A stretch of 64,000 bases of DNA from assembly GCF_014634745.1 (NCBI RefSeq), contig NZ_BMBP01000004.1, positions 1-64,000 on the forward strand, in the 5' to 3' direction. Both the position numbers and the translations under genes were made by a program. Shown here piece by piece: positions 41,757 through 50,214 of this stretch; the stretch's first letter is position 1; every line of letters starts with the position of its first letter. The notes under the pieces are model-generated. The model was given only the letters and a program-made list of their open reading frames with translations, had not been told where the DNA came from and searched no databases. Source of the stretch: Leuconostoc pseudomesenteroides KCTC 3652. Its GTDB lineage: Bacteria > Bacillota > Bacilli > Lactobacillales > Lactobacillaceae.

Positions 41757-42350
41757 CTAATTTCTAGTCACTCTGATGCTTAATTCTTGTAATGCGCGTA
41801 CATCGTCTAAAGATAATTCTGACTTAGGAATATAAATTGCGCGCCGTTTTAACATTAGCACGTATGGCACTTCCAACATTAGGTGAATGACAAAATGATT
41901 GTCAAACTCTAAAACGTACAGAAATTGCCATGATTGATTGACAGGAACGTTATCTTTGGGCCATTGAAAGCCGTTTTGGTGATAATCAGCAAATAAAAAA
42001 ATACCTTTCTTCAATAATCTGTATTGCCTTAATCGGAAAAGCGCTAAGCAAATCACAACGCCGTATAGCATCATTGATAACATTATTAAGCTGAATTTTA
42101 GTTGCCCATTGATTAACCAAAACATCATTAAAGTGGTGACTAGCACCGTTTCCATTAAAAAAACTAGGGCAATTTGATGCCATTTTTTCTTTAAAAAGGT
42201 GGCGTATGTTGGATTAACTCGCGGTAGTTCTGACATAAATTGCAAATACAGGCTTTCTAATTTGTCAGTCATTGAAGCGTCGACGAAAAAAATGGTGACT
42301 TTATCTTTGATAGAAGTTATTGGTAAGGATGTATAGAGGTTATCAATCAT
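41757..42350 (-). CDS. Membrane protein of unknown function (YcxB-like layout)
   Basis: This 197-residue protein has two hydrophobic segments in the middle (about 60-103) between a soluble N-terminal part and a C-terminal soluble domain with VPYVLMLKRRAIYIPKSEL. This resembles the general layout of YcxB-like proteins, but I cannot name the family with confidence. It lies upstream of the membrane XRE gene on the same strand, separated by a hairpin. Confidence 0.65.
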   Translation of the reverse strand: MIDNLYTSLPITSIKDKVTIFFVDASMTDKLESLYLQFMSELPRVNPTYATFLKKKWHQIALVFLMETVLVTTLMMFWLINGQLKFSLIMLSMMLYGVVICLALFRLRQYRLLKKGIFLFADYHQNGFQWPKDNVPVNQSWQFLYVLEFDNHFVIHLMLEVPYVLMLKRRAIYIPKSELSLDDVRALQELSIRVTRN

Positions 42351-42440
42351 AAATGGTCTTGCTCCAATTAATCGTATTTATCAAATAGGTGTGAATAGTG
42401 TGCAAACTGATTATTAGCCGTTATTGTCGGCTTCAATTTT

Positions 42441-42551
42441 TTAGCACCAATGCGGGTCTTTGTGTCTGACTGTATATTTTCCGGTGTCGAGGTTAAAATC
42501 TTCATAGATTTTCGTGAGTATGCCCGAGCCTGTGAACGAGCCGTAGCCTTG
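42441..42551 (-). pseudogene. Gene remnant (C-terminal fragment)
   Basis: A minus-strand frame without a start codon runs from just after a stop to a TAA and reads QGYGSFTGSGILTKIYEDFN then LDTGKYTVRHKDPHWC. It looks like the tail of a real protein (balanced composition, charged motifs) that has lost its front. I do not recognise the parent. The plus-strand frame over the same bases looks like its antisense shadow. Confidence 0.35.
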
Positions 42552-42664
42552 TTAATCGGGTGTTACTTAACACGACAAAAAATGGCAATCCAAATTGATG
42601 GTTTGTCATCATGCCATATTATTCAAGATTTTTTTCAACGGCAGACTAATATTTTTAGTTTTTA

Positions 42665-42718
42665 TTACAGACCACCAGTGGGGAGCCAGGGGAAAAATAG
42701 AGTCATTAAAAAGTGCAT
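42665..42718 (-). CDS. Candidate short hydrophobic pheromone peptide
   Basis: A 17-codon frame encodes MHFLMTLFFPWLPTGGL and is preceded by AGAGGT at seven bases. It is divergent from an Rgg-family regulator, and the two promoters overlap. Short hydrophobic peptides in exactly this position act as pheromones for Rgg regulators in streptococci. The GG near the end recalls known SHP peptides, but the sequence is otherwise different. A longer frame in another phase (42 codons from 42737) lacks a ribosome site. Confidence 0.45.
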   Translation of the reverse strand: MHFLMTLFFPWLPTGGL

Positions 42719-42744
42719 ACGATATACCTCTCTTCATGTGCTTT

Positions 42745-42772
42745 TTGCAAATAAACTGTATAAGTGTATGAT
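42745..42772 (+). promoter_or_regulatory. Promoter of the rgg gene
   Basis: TTGCAA (42745-42750), a 16-base spacer and TATGAT (42767-42772). Confidence 0.55.
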
Positions 42773-42795
42773 ATGCTTTAAGTAATAACGCACAA
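42768..42795 (-). promoter_or_regulatory. Promoter of the candidate pheromone gene
   Basis: Minus strand: TTGTGC (42790-42795), a 16-base spacer and TATCAT (42768-42773). Its -10 lies on top of the rgg -10, so the two promoters should compete. Confidence 0.5.
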
Positions 42796-42837
42796 CATTT
42801 TATGCAAAATCGGATAAAATTTATTGTGAGGGTGGGG

Positions 42838-43710
42838 ATGAGTATGAACCAAGGACAATTGTTGAAAAAAATCAGAGTCTCTAGAAGATTGAGTCAACAG
42901 CAGTTGGCCCAAAATATTACATCACAAGCAGCATTATCGCGAATGGAGAAATCTGGCAATATTGATGCCAATGTTTTATTACGTTTTTTGGATAAACTTG
43001 ATATTCATCCGACGGAATTTTTTATGTTGGCCAATCCTGATGGTTGGATTGATTCTCAGGACTATCAAAAAAAGTTGTATGCAGCTTATTATAATGAACA
43101 AAATAGTCAAACCCTAATCAATCAAGAGTTGCTTTTATATGACAAGACGAAAATTAAAAAGCACCAAATCAACGCATTACGCGTTCAAGCGGTCTATGCT
43201 AAAATTAATAATTTGCCGTTAGAAAATCGCGAAGAAATAACGTATGAGATTCAGAATTATTTATTTGGGTTTGAAACGTGGTTTTTAAGTGACATTTTGA
43301 TGTATCTTGATGTCTTGTTTTTGTTTGATGATACTTTTATTCGGAGCTACCATAACAGAATGATCCGTTCGTTAGATAAACTGCCTTTTAGCGCTGTGCA
43401 AAAGCATTATTTGCAAATAGCGTACGCCCATAATGCCACGGTTCTAGCATTTGACAGAAATAATATGCAGGATGCGCAATTGTACTTGCAAGCCTTTGAA
43501 AAATTTGTCTCCCTAGACACTAGAACCTTGACCGACACAATCTACTACTTAACCTACTCAAAACTTTTTAGTTTAAAACAAGGATTTGATCAACAAATAT
43601 ACGATGATATGCTTGATGATTTAGCGGTATTTAAACGATTTGGATATACGAAAGAATATCATGATATTCTTTATTTTATAGAAAGTATACTCAAGCCAAA
43701 TAAACCATAG
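42838..43710 (+). CDS. Rgg/GadR/MutR-family transcriptional regulator
   Basis: This 290-residue protein has an HTH_3 domain at about 5-60 (LSQQQLAQNITSQAALSRME, with the family ending DKLDIHPTEFF) and a long helical TPR-like C-terminal domain (e.g. LFGFETWFLSDILMYLDVL, about 140-158). This is the Rgg architecture, in which the C-terminal part binds a peptide pheromone. The ATG at 42838 follows GAGGG; an ATG at 42844 is an alternative. The next gene, for a small anchored protein, is a possible target. Confidence 0.85.
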   Translation: MSMNQGQLLKKIRVSRRLSQQQLAQNITSQAALSRMEKSGNIDANVLLRFLDKLDIHPTEFFMLANPDGWIDSQDYQKKLYAAYYNEQNSQTLINQELLLYDKTKIKKHQINALRVQAVYAKINNLPLENREEITYEIQNYLFGFETWFLSDILMYLDVLFLFDDTFIRSYHNRMIRSLDKLPFSAVQKHYLQIAYAHNATVLAFDRNNMQDAQLYLQAFEKFVSLDTRTLTDTIYYLTYSKLFSLKQGFDQQIYDDMLDDLAVFKRFGYTKEYHDILYFIESILKPNKP

Positions 43711-43758
43711 GGAAGTAGATGATTAGTATTAAGGTGTCAGAATGAGAGAGGCGTAATT

Positions 43759-44142
43759 ATGAAAAATTACAAAAAGAGATATATTATCATTGCTGGATTA
43801 ATAATTGGCATATTAATTTTTATGGCATTGAAATCTTGGCAAGATACCATCAGTAGTCAGAAAATGGATCAAGAGATGAGCCAAAAGGTATCTCGTGAAA
43901 ATGCGGCAATTCCTGGACCAAAAGGAACTAAGCGACCAAAAAATGTTCCAGAAACATCTGGTAAAAGTTTTGCTGCGTCTACGTCCGTTACAGCGTCTGA
44001 ATTGGGAAATGATGCTAGCCGAAATGCTAGTCCAGTGTATTTAATGCAGGAAGATGGCGTTTGGATATTTCGAAACTTTGAGACTGGAAAAAATCATGTT
44101 TTGACTAAAGAGGAAATTCAAAAGTATGTAACTGATCAATGA
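43759..44142 (+). CDS. Small membrane-anchored protein of unknown function
   Basis: This 127-residue protein has a basic start, one hydrophobic segment (YIIIAGLIIGILIFMAL, about 9-25) and an extracellular part that is Ser/Thr/Lys-rich (about 40-90) with a short folded end (VWIFRNFETGKNHVLTKEE). It follows the rgg gene by about 50 bases and could be its target. I do not recognise the family. Confidence 0.65.
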   Translation: MKNYKKRYIIIAGLIIGILIFMALKSWQDTISSQKMDQEMSQKVSRENAAIPGPKGTKRPKNVPETSGKSFAASTSVTASELGNDASRNASPVYLMQEDGVWIFRNFETGKNHVLTKEEIQKYVTDQ

Positions 44143-44188
44143 ATGATTGTTAATAAGATATTTTTCAATTGAAAAAGTCACTCCTAAG

Positions 44189-44214
44189 AAATTAATCATT
44201 GGATTAATTTTTTT
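44189..44214 (+). terminator. Terminator after the anchored-protein gene
   Basis: AAATTAATC pairs with GATTAATTT around ATTG, followed by T4. Confidence 0.7.
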
Positions 44215-44305
44215 GTTAAAAGAATCAATCGCTTTACTTTGGTCATGCACATTCTGATAAGTTCGCTTCTTTTAATGTGTGTTTTGCTTTTTACCTTGAA
44301 AAATA

Positions 44306-44536
44306 CTATAAAGTTTTTCGCTTATAACTTAATACCATAGCAATGAATATGAGTGCAAGTGACCAGGAGAGTACACATCTATAAAGATTACTAACCACAG
44401 GATAGTTATAACATTGGTTAGTAATACATAAATAATATAAGACATAACAGGTATATCCTTTGCTGGAATTATTTCTCTTTTTTTATTATTGGTTGACTGT
44501 GATAATCGATATTTAAATATAAAAAATTCACAAAAG
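44306..44536 (-). pseudogene. Frameshifted remnant of a small membrane protein
   Basis: On the minus strand one frame reads EFFIFKYRLSQSTNNKKRE, then IIPAKDIPVMSYIIYVLLTN and a hydrophobic segment ending near 44380. A second frame continues with LYRCVLSWSLALIFIAMVL and SYKRKTL before a TAG at 44306. Joined by one frameshift they give a plausible two-helix membrane protein of about 75 residues. No start codon is seen. The rest of the 460-base gap holds only the terminator and the promoter region of the next gene. Confidence 0.4.
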
Positions 44537-44603
44537 TGTTATATTTAATTATATAAGGTGCATATTGTGTAGTTAGGCGGTTTAACGCTAAAGGAGAACA
44601 CAA

Positions 44604-45188
44604 ATGAAAGATCAAAAAACAGTAATGAAAAATCCGCCTATTTTGTCAGTTCCTGATAATCTGGTGTTGGTTTATGATCACTTTATTGAGTTGTGGGCGA
44701 TGCAACTCAATGGGCAGTTTTACCCTGATAATGGTACGTTTTCAAAGATTTTTAATCGATTCATGAGTGCAACTATCACGACCGATAAAATAATAGTGAA
44801 TGAAAAAAATAAAGAAAAGTTGTCAATTGATATAGCAGATGTGTCACAAGCTACTGTTTTAATTAAAAAGGTTAATTATCAAAATTTTATGGCTGGTGGC
44901 GCTAATGAAGGACCGATGTATTTAACCTTGCTGATCATTGAAGACAAAAGTGGTCATAATTATTATTTCAATTTTATGAGTGCATTAGGTGCTTGGCAAC
45001 TTGTCACGAATCCACCGAAAAACCTAAAAGTGGTGGATCCTCTAAACATTAAACGACTACCGTCATTTAAAAACGAGTATGAGATTGTTGCTGCAATCAA
45101 TGATCTAGGATTTGCAAAATTTATTGCAGGAACAGGATATGAGTTTTTGGATTTGAAACCTTCAGAGGTGATAAAACAAAAGGATTAA
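44604..45188 (+). CDS. Protein of unknown function
   Basis: This 194-residue soluble protein has mixed alpha/beta character, no signal peptide and no motif that I recognise. A PH-like or YokE-type small domain is possible from the alternating beta pattern (SATITTDKIIVNEKNKEKL, then ADVSQATVLIKKVNYQNF), but this is a guess. AAGGAG precedes the ATG. It is a single-gene unit with a strong terminator. Confidence 0.7.
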   Translation: MKDQKTVMKNPPILSVPDNLVLVYDHFIELWAMQLNGQFYPDNGTFSKIFNRFMSATITTDKIIVNEKNKEKLSIDIADVSQATVLIKKVNYQNFMAGGANEGPMYLTLLIIEDKSGHNYYFNFMSALGAWQLVTNPPKNLKVVDPLNIKRLPSFKNEYEIVAAINDLGFAKFIAGTGYEFLDLKPSEVIKQKD

Positions 45189-45201
45189 GTACTTTGCATA
45201 T

Positions 45202-45235
45202 AAAAAACTCGTGATATTAATATCACGAGTTTTTT
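45202..45235. terminator. Terminator, perfect palindrome
   Basis: Two 17-base arms (45202-45218, 45219-45235) form a continuous palindrome, AAAAAACTCGTGATATT and its complement, with T6. Confidence 0.85.
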
Positions 45236-45285
45236 ATGAGAACGATATTATAGTCAACGATGTACTGACTAATTTGATAATAAAA

Positions 45286-45357
45286 CTGCTCCACCTGGAT
45301 TCGAACCAGGGACCTGCGCATTAACAGTGCGTTATTCTACCGCTGAACTATGGAGCA
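45286..45357 (-). tRNA. tRNA-Asn (GTT)
   Basis: Minus strand cloverleaf: acceptor TGCTCCA/TGGAGCA, D arm with AGCGGTA loop, anticodon arm CGCAC-TGTTAA-TGCG with anticodon GTT, and T arm CCTGG-TTCGAAT-CCAGG. It has 72 bases with discriminator G, and CCA is not encoded. It lies just downstream of argD. Confidence 0.95.
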
Positions 45358-45416
45358 ATTAGTTGAATAATCAACTATTAAAGTATATCAAGATTAAAAA
45401 TATTTGTCAACGTTTA

Positions 45417-46535
45417 TTATTTTGAAAGAGAATTTTTAATAATATCCAAACCGATTAACAATTGTTCAGTTGGAATGGTCAAGGGAGGTAGGAGCCGAAG
45501 TGTGTTGTGACCGGCACTGAGGGCCAAAACATGTTGTTGCTGTAAATCAGATACAACTTTTGCGACAGGTACATTTAATGAGATTCCTGCCATCATACCC
45601 AAGCCACGGACATCATTTACAGTCTCTAATTGAGAAAAAGTAGCCAAATTCTTCCATAAAATGGCAATTTTATCAGAAATAGTCGGTAAAATTGTGTTGA
45701 GCTCATCAAGTGTGGCACTGGCAGCAGCCATGACCAAAGGGTTACCACCAAAAGTTGATCCGTGTGTGCCATAGCTGAAGGCTGGTGCAAATTGGTTTTT
45801 GGCAAGCATTGCGCCCACTGGTATGCCATTTGCTAAAGCTTTAGCGCTAGTTACAATATCGGGTGTAAACCCAAATTGTTCATACGCAAATTTAGTCCCA
45901 GTGCGCCCAATGCCTGTTTGAACTTCATCCACAATGATCAACGTGTGGTGTTCGTGTGCCAGAGCAACAAGGTCATTGACAAAATTTGAATTGGCAGGAA
46001 CAACGCCACCTTCACCTTGCACCAGTTCTAACATAATGGCAGCCACATCATCATTTAACAACGCCTTAACGCTTTCAATTTTGTTGAATTCGGCGTACAA
46101 AAAACCGTCCAGCATAGGCAAACCTTGATGGATACTGTCTTGACCAGTTGCTGACATGGCTGCATAAGTTCGGCCATGAAACGAATTAGTAAAAGAGATG
46201 ATGTTTGGGCGCTTGGTGACCAAACGGGCTAATTTGATGGCTGCTTCATTGGTTTCAGCACCGGAATTTGCAAAATAAACAGTATACTCTGAACCGCCGA
46301 GTTTATTGGCGACAGTTTCTTGTAGTGGATTATCATAAAGATTAGGCAAATGCCAAAAAAGATCTGCTTGCGTTTTTAAAGCATTAACAACAGTCGGGTT
46401 ATTAGCACCAACATTATAGACACCAATACCGCTGGATAGGTCAATATAGTCGGCGCCAGTTTGATCAGTCCAAGTTGCATTGGACATTTTGGCAAATGTA
46501 ATCGGCGCGCGTTTGTAATTTGGGAAAAGGGTCAT
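45417..46535 (-). CDS. argD: Acetylornithine aminotransferase
   Basis: This 372-residue class III PLP aminotransferase converts N-acetylglutamate semialdehyde to N-acetylornithine. Visible are YFANSGAETNEAAIKLAR (about 89-106), SFHGRTYAAMSATGQ, the PLP-binding DEVQTGIGRTG (about 202) and the PLP lysine in SAKALANGIPVGAM (about 230). It is the last gene of argCJBD and lies nine bases after argB. Confidence 0.94.
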   Translation of the reverse strand: MTLFPNYKRAPITFAKMSNATWTDQTGADYIDLSSGIGVYNVGANNPTVVNALKTQADLFWHLPNLYDNPLQETVANKLGGSEYTVYFANSGAETNEAAIKLARLVTKRPNIISFTNSFHGRTYAAMSATGQDSIHQGLPMLDGFLYAEFNKIESVKALLNDDVAAIMLELVQGEGGVVPANSNFVNDLVALAHEHHTLIIVDEVQTGIGRTGTKFAYEQFGFTPDIVTSAKALANGIPVGAMLAKNQFAPAFSYGTHGSTFGGNPLVMAAASATLDELNTILPTISDKIAILWKNLATFSQLETVNDVRGLGMMAGISLNVPVAKVVSDLQQQHVLALSAGHNTLRLLPPLTIPTEQLLIGLDIIKNSLSK

Positions 46536-46544
46536 TGAGATGCC

Positions 46545-47279
46545 TCACATTGAAATGGTTGTGCCATGACTGGCGATTGTATTAGTTATATGAACCGCGT
46601 TAACACCGTTTTTAACGGCAGAAAAAGCGCTGTTGACTTTTGGTAACATGCCACCATGAATGACAGATTCAGTCTGTAATTCAATAGCACGTTGTGGTGT
46701 GAGTTGCTGCAAAATGTTGCCGTGGACTTCAATGCCAGACACATCAGTTAACAAATAAAGTTCATCAGACTTCAAAAACTTTGCAACCGTAGTTGCGGCG
46801 CTATCGGCATTGACATTAAGCCACTGGCCTTGATTAGTGATGGCTAGTGGTGCAATGATTGGAATCAAGTTTTGCTGCCAAAGCGATTGAATTAGTTGGG
46901 TATTAACTTGATCAATTTGTCCTACCAGACCAAAAACTTCCTGATTGATATAATGACCAGTCAAAAGTTGATTGCTCTCGGCATTGAGACCAATGGCGCT
47001 CAAACCATGATGACGGAATGCTTCAACTAAATCTGGCTGAACTTGTCCTAATAATGCCATCTTCGTGATAGCGAGTCCAGTTGGTGTTGTTTGACGAATA
47101 CCATCAATTTTGACAACAGGTTCGTTAAGTTGGGTCATCAGGGTTGAAATACTGTCGCCGCCACCATGAACGATTGTGATGTTGTAATTATTTTTTTGCC
47201 AATGCTTAATTGTTTCAAAAAAAGCAGGTGTGAGTTGGCTGGCAGCGTTACCGCCGATCTTAATCAGAATATTTTTCAT
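46545..47279 (-). CDS. argB: N-acetylglutamate kinase
   Basis: This 244-residue amino acid kinase phosphorylates N-acetylglutamate, the second step of arginine synthesis. It shows KIGGNAASQ (about 7-15), the VHGGGDSIS substrate loop (about 37-45), VNADSAATTVAKFL and LTDVSGIE (about 173-186). The length fits the short Gram-positive, arginine-insensitive type, but feedback behaviour cannot be read from the sequence. Confidence 0.94.
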   Translation of the reverse strand: MKNILIKIGGNAASQLTPAFFETIKHWQKNNYNITIVHGGGDSISTLMTQLNEPVVKIDGIRQTTPTGLAITKMALLGQVQPDLVEAFRHHGLSAIGLNAESNQLLTGHYINQEVFGLVGQIDQVNTQLIQSLWQQNLIPIIAPLAITNQGQWLNVNADSAATTVAKFLKSDELYLLTDVSGIEVHGNILQQLTPQRAIELQTESVIHGGMLPKVNSAFSAVKNGVNAVHITNTIASHGTTISM

Positions 47280-47313
47280 AGTTTTTTCCGTCCATGTGTG
47301 ATGACTTGGTGGG

Positions 47314-48528
47314 TTAGGTGGTGTATAAGGCGTTTATTTTGACGTAACCGTATGTGAGGTCACTGCCCCAAGCTTGACCTGTGGCAGTGCCGTCATGTAG
47401 ATCAATGGTAATATCAATGTCGTGTTGTGCTAATTGCTCGCTCATTTGTTGCGCGTCAAAGTCAATAGGAGCGCCAGCCGACATTACGGTGATGTCATTT
47501 AAAGCAATGTCGATGCTATCGGGATTGATGTTAACACCGCTAGCACCAATTGCTGCGATGATACGTCCCCAGTTAGGATCTTGACCAAACATAGCTGTTT
47601 TGACGAGGGACGAGCCAACGATTTTTTTGGCAACCATGCGTGCGCCAAGACCATCCTGTGCGTGGTTGACGGTGACTGTTAGCAGTTTGGTTGCACCTTC
47701 GCCGTCGTTAGCAATGGCAATCGCCAGTGCCGTAGTGACAGTGTTAAGCATAATCTTGAACTGGGAAAAATCATCATTTTCTGTTGTGATAGGTGGATTT
47801 TGAGCGCCGCCATTAGCCATCACAAGGACCGTATCGTTAGTTGATGTATCACCATCGATGGTGATTTGATTAAAACTAGTTTCGACGTCAGCTGACAATG
47901 CAGTTTGTAGAAGAGAAGGCGTAATACTGACATCTGTTGTGATAAAACCTAGCATTGTCGCCATATTGGGGTGGATCATGCCAGAGCCTTTGGCTACACC
48001 GCTCATAGTCACTTGATGCCCTGCAATTTCTGATTGAATTGTGATGGTTTTTTTGACCGTATCAGTGGTTTTAATTGCTTCGGCAAAGCTATCTGCATCA
48101 CCGTCAATATTGAGTTTTGCAATGCCGGCGGTGACAGTGTCGATAGGCAGTGGCTGACCAATCACGCCCGTTGACGAAACAGCTACTAATTCTGGTGAAA
48201 TATTGAGTTGCGTAGCAGTAACGGCTTGCATCGTTTTGGCGTGAGTCAAGCCAATGGCGCCAGTTACGGCATTAGCGTTGCCAGAATTAACAACGATGGC
48301 TTGTATTTGACCGTTTTGGATCACGTTTTTGTCAAGCTGAACCGGTGCGGCTTGCACTTGATTGATTGTGAAAACACCAGCCACACTAGCAGGTACATCA
48401 CTATAAATCCAACCAAGATCCTTTGATTTATGTTTGAGTCCAACATGCTGACCGTCAGCATGAAAACCTTTTGGTGTGGCAATATTGCCATCAGTGATGG
48501 TGTGAATTTGTGAGAGAAGTTTTGTCAT
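47314..48528 (-). CDS. argJ: Bifunctional ornithine acetyltransferase/N-acetylglutamate synthase
   Basis: This 404-residue ArgJ proenzyme transfers acetyl from N-acetylornithine to glutamate and recycles the acetyl group. The self-cleavage site is present: KGSGMIHPNMATMLGF (about 179-194), with Thr in A-TMLGF as the nucleophile of the beta chain. VVNSGNANAVTG and the C-terminal DLTYGYVKINALY are conserved. It lies between argC and argB with short gaps. Confidence 0.95.
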   Translation of the reverse strand: MTKLLSQIHTITDGNIATPKGFHADGQHVGLKHKSKDLGWIYSDVPASVAGVFTINQVQAAPVQLDKNVIQNGQIQAIVVNSGNANAVTGAIGLTHAKTMQAVTATQLNISPELVAVSSTGVIGQPLPIDTVTAGIAKLNIDGDADSFAEAIKTTDTVKKTITIQSEIAGHQVTMSGVAKGSGMIHPNMATMLGFITTDVSITPSLLQTALSADVETSFNQITIDGDTSTNDTVLVMANGGAQNPPITTENDDFSQFKIMLNTVTTALAIAIANDGEGATKLLTVTVNHAQDGLGARMVAKKIVGSSLVKTAMFGQDPNWGRIIAAIGASGVNINPDSIDIALNDITVMSAGAPIDFDAQQMSEQLAQHDIDITIDLHDGTATGQAWGSDLTYGYVKINALYTT

Positions 48529-48537
48529 AAGTAGTCC

Positions 48538-49581
48538 TTAAGCATATTGTGCAATGAGATTTAGACCGATTGATTCGGTAAAACCGAAAAAGTGATTAGC
48601 ATTTTGAATTGCTTGACCGGCAGCGCCTTTGATCATGTTGTCAATGACGCTAACAATAGTGAGAAATTGTGTCTCTGGGTTGTAAGTTAACCCGATATCC
48701 GCGAAATTAGTGCCAACAACTTGCTTGATATTTGGTAATTCATTGCTAGGCATGACACGTACAAACGTTTTGTCAGCATACGTGTTTTCAAATAGTTCTT
48801 GTAGTTGCTGCGGTGTTCGAGGTTCTTTTAATTTGACATAAGCACTGACGAAAATACCGCGATTAATTGGCAATAATGATGTTGTGAACTGAATATGAGC
48901 AATATCTGGTTGCCAAATATGTAACTGCTGGGTGATTTCGGGAATGTGTTGATGTGAATTTGGTTTATACATTGTGAAATTATCGCTGACATTGACAAAA
49001 TGGCTGGCTGTGGTTAATGATTTGCCAGCCCCAGACAAACCACTTTTGGCATCAATCACGATACTATTTTGATCGAGTAAATGATGTTGGGCTAGTGGTG
49101 CTAATGCTAACAGTGTTGCTGTTGCATAACAACCCGGATTGGCAATGTAACTTGTCGTTTCGTTATCATAAAAATCAGCTAAACTGTACTGACTTTTTGC
49201 TAACAATGCTGGTTCTGCAGGCGTTTTGTGATACCATTTTTGATAATCATCAGCAGTGAGACGGAAATCACCAGACAAATCAATCACTGGAAAGTTAGCA
49301 AGAATAAAGGGCTCCGCGAGATCCTTACTGATACCACTGGATGTTGCAAAAAAAACAATGTCAGTTTTTTGCATAATATGCAAGGCGTCAAACGCTTCAG
49401 GTGACAAATTATACATTCCAGAAAAATGTGGGAATTGTTCACTGATGTCATGACCATCCGGTTGTGTGTTGGTAATGATAGCAACGTCAATAAAGGGATG
49501 AGAATAAAGAAGACGCAGCAATTCAAGTCCGGCGTATCCTGTAACGCCGACAATTGTCGCTTTGATTTTTTGTATTGTCAC
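48538..49581 (-). CDS. argC: N-acetyl-gamma-glutamyl-phosphate reductase
   Basis: This 347-residue enzyme reduces N-acetylglutamyl phosphate with NADPH. It has the N-terminal VGVTGYAGLELLRLL motif (about 12-26), the catalytic cysteine in NPGCYATA (about 149) and KSGLSGAGK. It starts with GTG at 49581 after AGGAG. It is the first gene of the arginine operon. ARG boxes overlap its promoter. Confidence 0.95.
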   Translation of the reverse strand: MTIQKIKATIVGVTGYAGLELLRLLYSHPFIDVAIITNTQPDGHDISEQFPHFSGMYNLSPEAFDALHIMQKTDIVFFATSSGISKDLAEPFILANFPVIDLSGDFRLTADDYQKWYHKTPAEPALLAKSQYSLADFYDNETTSYIANPGCYATATLLALAPLAQHHLLDQNSIVIDAKSGLSGAGKSLTTASHFVNVSDNFTMYKPNSHQHIPEITQQLHIWQPDIAHIQFTTSLLPINRGIFVSAYVKLKEPRTPQQLQELFENTYADKTFVRVMPSNELPNIKQVVGTNFADIGLTYNPETQFLTIVSVIDNMIKGAAGQAIQNANHFFGFTESIGLNLIAQYA

Positions 49582-49611
49582 TGCAAATCTCCTATCTCAT
49601 TTAATGATTAA

Positions 49612-49640
49612 ATATTAAATTAAAATGAATTTTAATTCAA
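49612..49640 (-). promoter_or_regulatory. Promoter of argCJBD
   Basis: Minus strand: TTGAAT (49635-49640), a 17-base spacer and TAATAT (49612-49617). Confidence 0.65.
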
Positions 49641-49650
49641 TAAATATGCA
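49626..49650. promoter_or_regulatory. Tandem ARG boxes (ArgR sites)
   Basis: TGAATTTTAATTCA (49626-49639) is a near-ideal ARG box. It shares three bases with a second match, TCAATAAATATGCA (49637-49650). Both cover the argC -35 region, so arginine-dependent ArgR repression is expected. Confidence 0.75.
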
Positions 49651-49683
49651 TGATAAAGGTGAATAAGCGTTGAATTATTGCAT

Positions 49684-49709
49684 AAAAAAAACACTTCCGA
49701 AGAAGTGTT
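49684..49709 (-). terminator. Terminator of the PEBP gene
   Basis: Minus strand: AACACTTC and GAAGTGTT around TTCG, followed by T8. The stem overlaps the stop codon. Confidence 0.8.
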
Positions 49710-50214
49710 AAGCGCGAGCGGGTAAATCAAGAATTGCAGTTGCAAGCACGTGGTTTTGACTTTTGTTACGCAGCTCATTCAGAAAGAATCCGTCTTGTAA
49801 ATCTAATTTGGTGTCTAAGGCAAACACAGTTAGCGTATATTGGTGTGTTTTGTCGGGTGGCATTGGGCCAATATAAGCTTGGTTGATATCAGGATTAGCT
49901 GTTTCACCCATTTTTTGGACATTGTGCCAAGTAGAATTTGTACCAAAAGTAGCTGTCCCGGTTGCACGCAAATTTTCTGGAATATTGGCAACGGGTAAGT
50001 TAGCAGCTAACCAGTGAATCCAAGGGAAACCAGTTACAGGTACAGCGTCGTAATCAATTAAACTCACTGATAATGATACGGTGCCCGTGGGAATGTCGCT
50101 AATATTGACTGGAAAGTTAACAGTAGGCATGCCATTGGTACGATAATTATCTGGGGCATATTTAGCATAAATATTGGGTAATAATTGATTTTCTAATGTA
50201 ACGTTAAGTTTCAT
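49708..50214 (-). CDS. YbhB/YbcL-family (PEBP-like) protein
   Basis: This 168-residue protein belongs to the bacterial phosphatidylethanolamine-binding-protein family. It shows LSVSLIDYDAVPVTGFPWIHWLA in shortened key form (DYDAVP, FPWIHW) and GPMPPDKTHQYTLTVFALD (about 116), the conserved ligand-site motifs. It has no signal peptide. The role is unknown, and some members act as inhibitors or ligand-binding proteins. It overlaps the upstream gene by four bases. Confidence 0.88.
   Translation of the reverse strand: MKLNVTLENQLLPNIYAKYAPDNYRTNGMPTVNFPVNISDIPTGTVSLSVSLIDYDAVPVTGFPWIHWLAANLPVANIPENLRATGTATFGTNSTWHNVQKMGETANPDINQAYIGPMPPDKTHQYTLTVFALDTKLDLQDGFFLNELRNKSQNHVLATAILDLPARA

Noticed and set aside
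42450-42785. 111-codon plus-strand frame
   Set aside because: It runs antisense over a protein-like minus-strand remnant and the candidate pheromone gene, has no ribosome site, and its product has an irregular composition.
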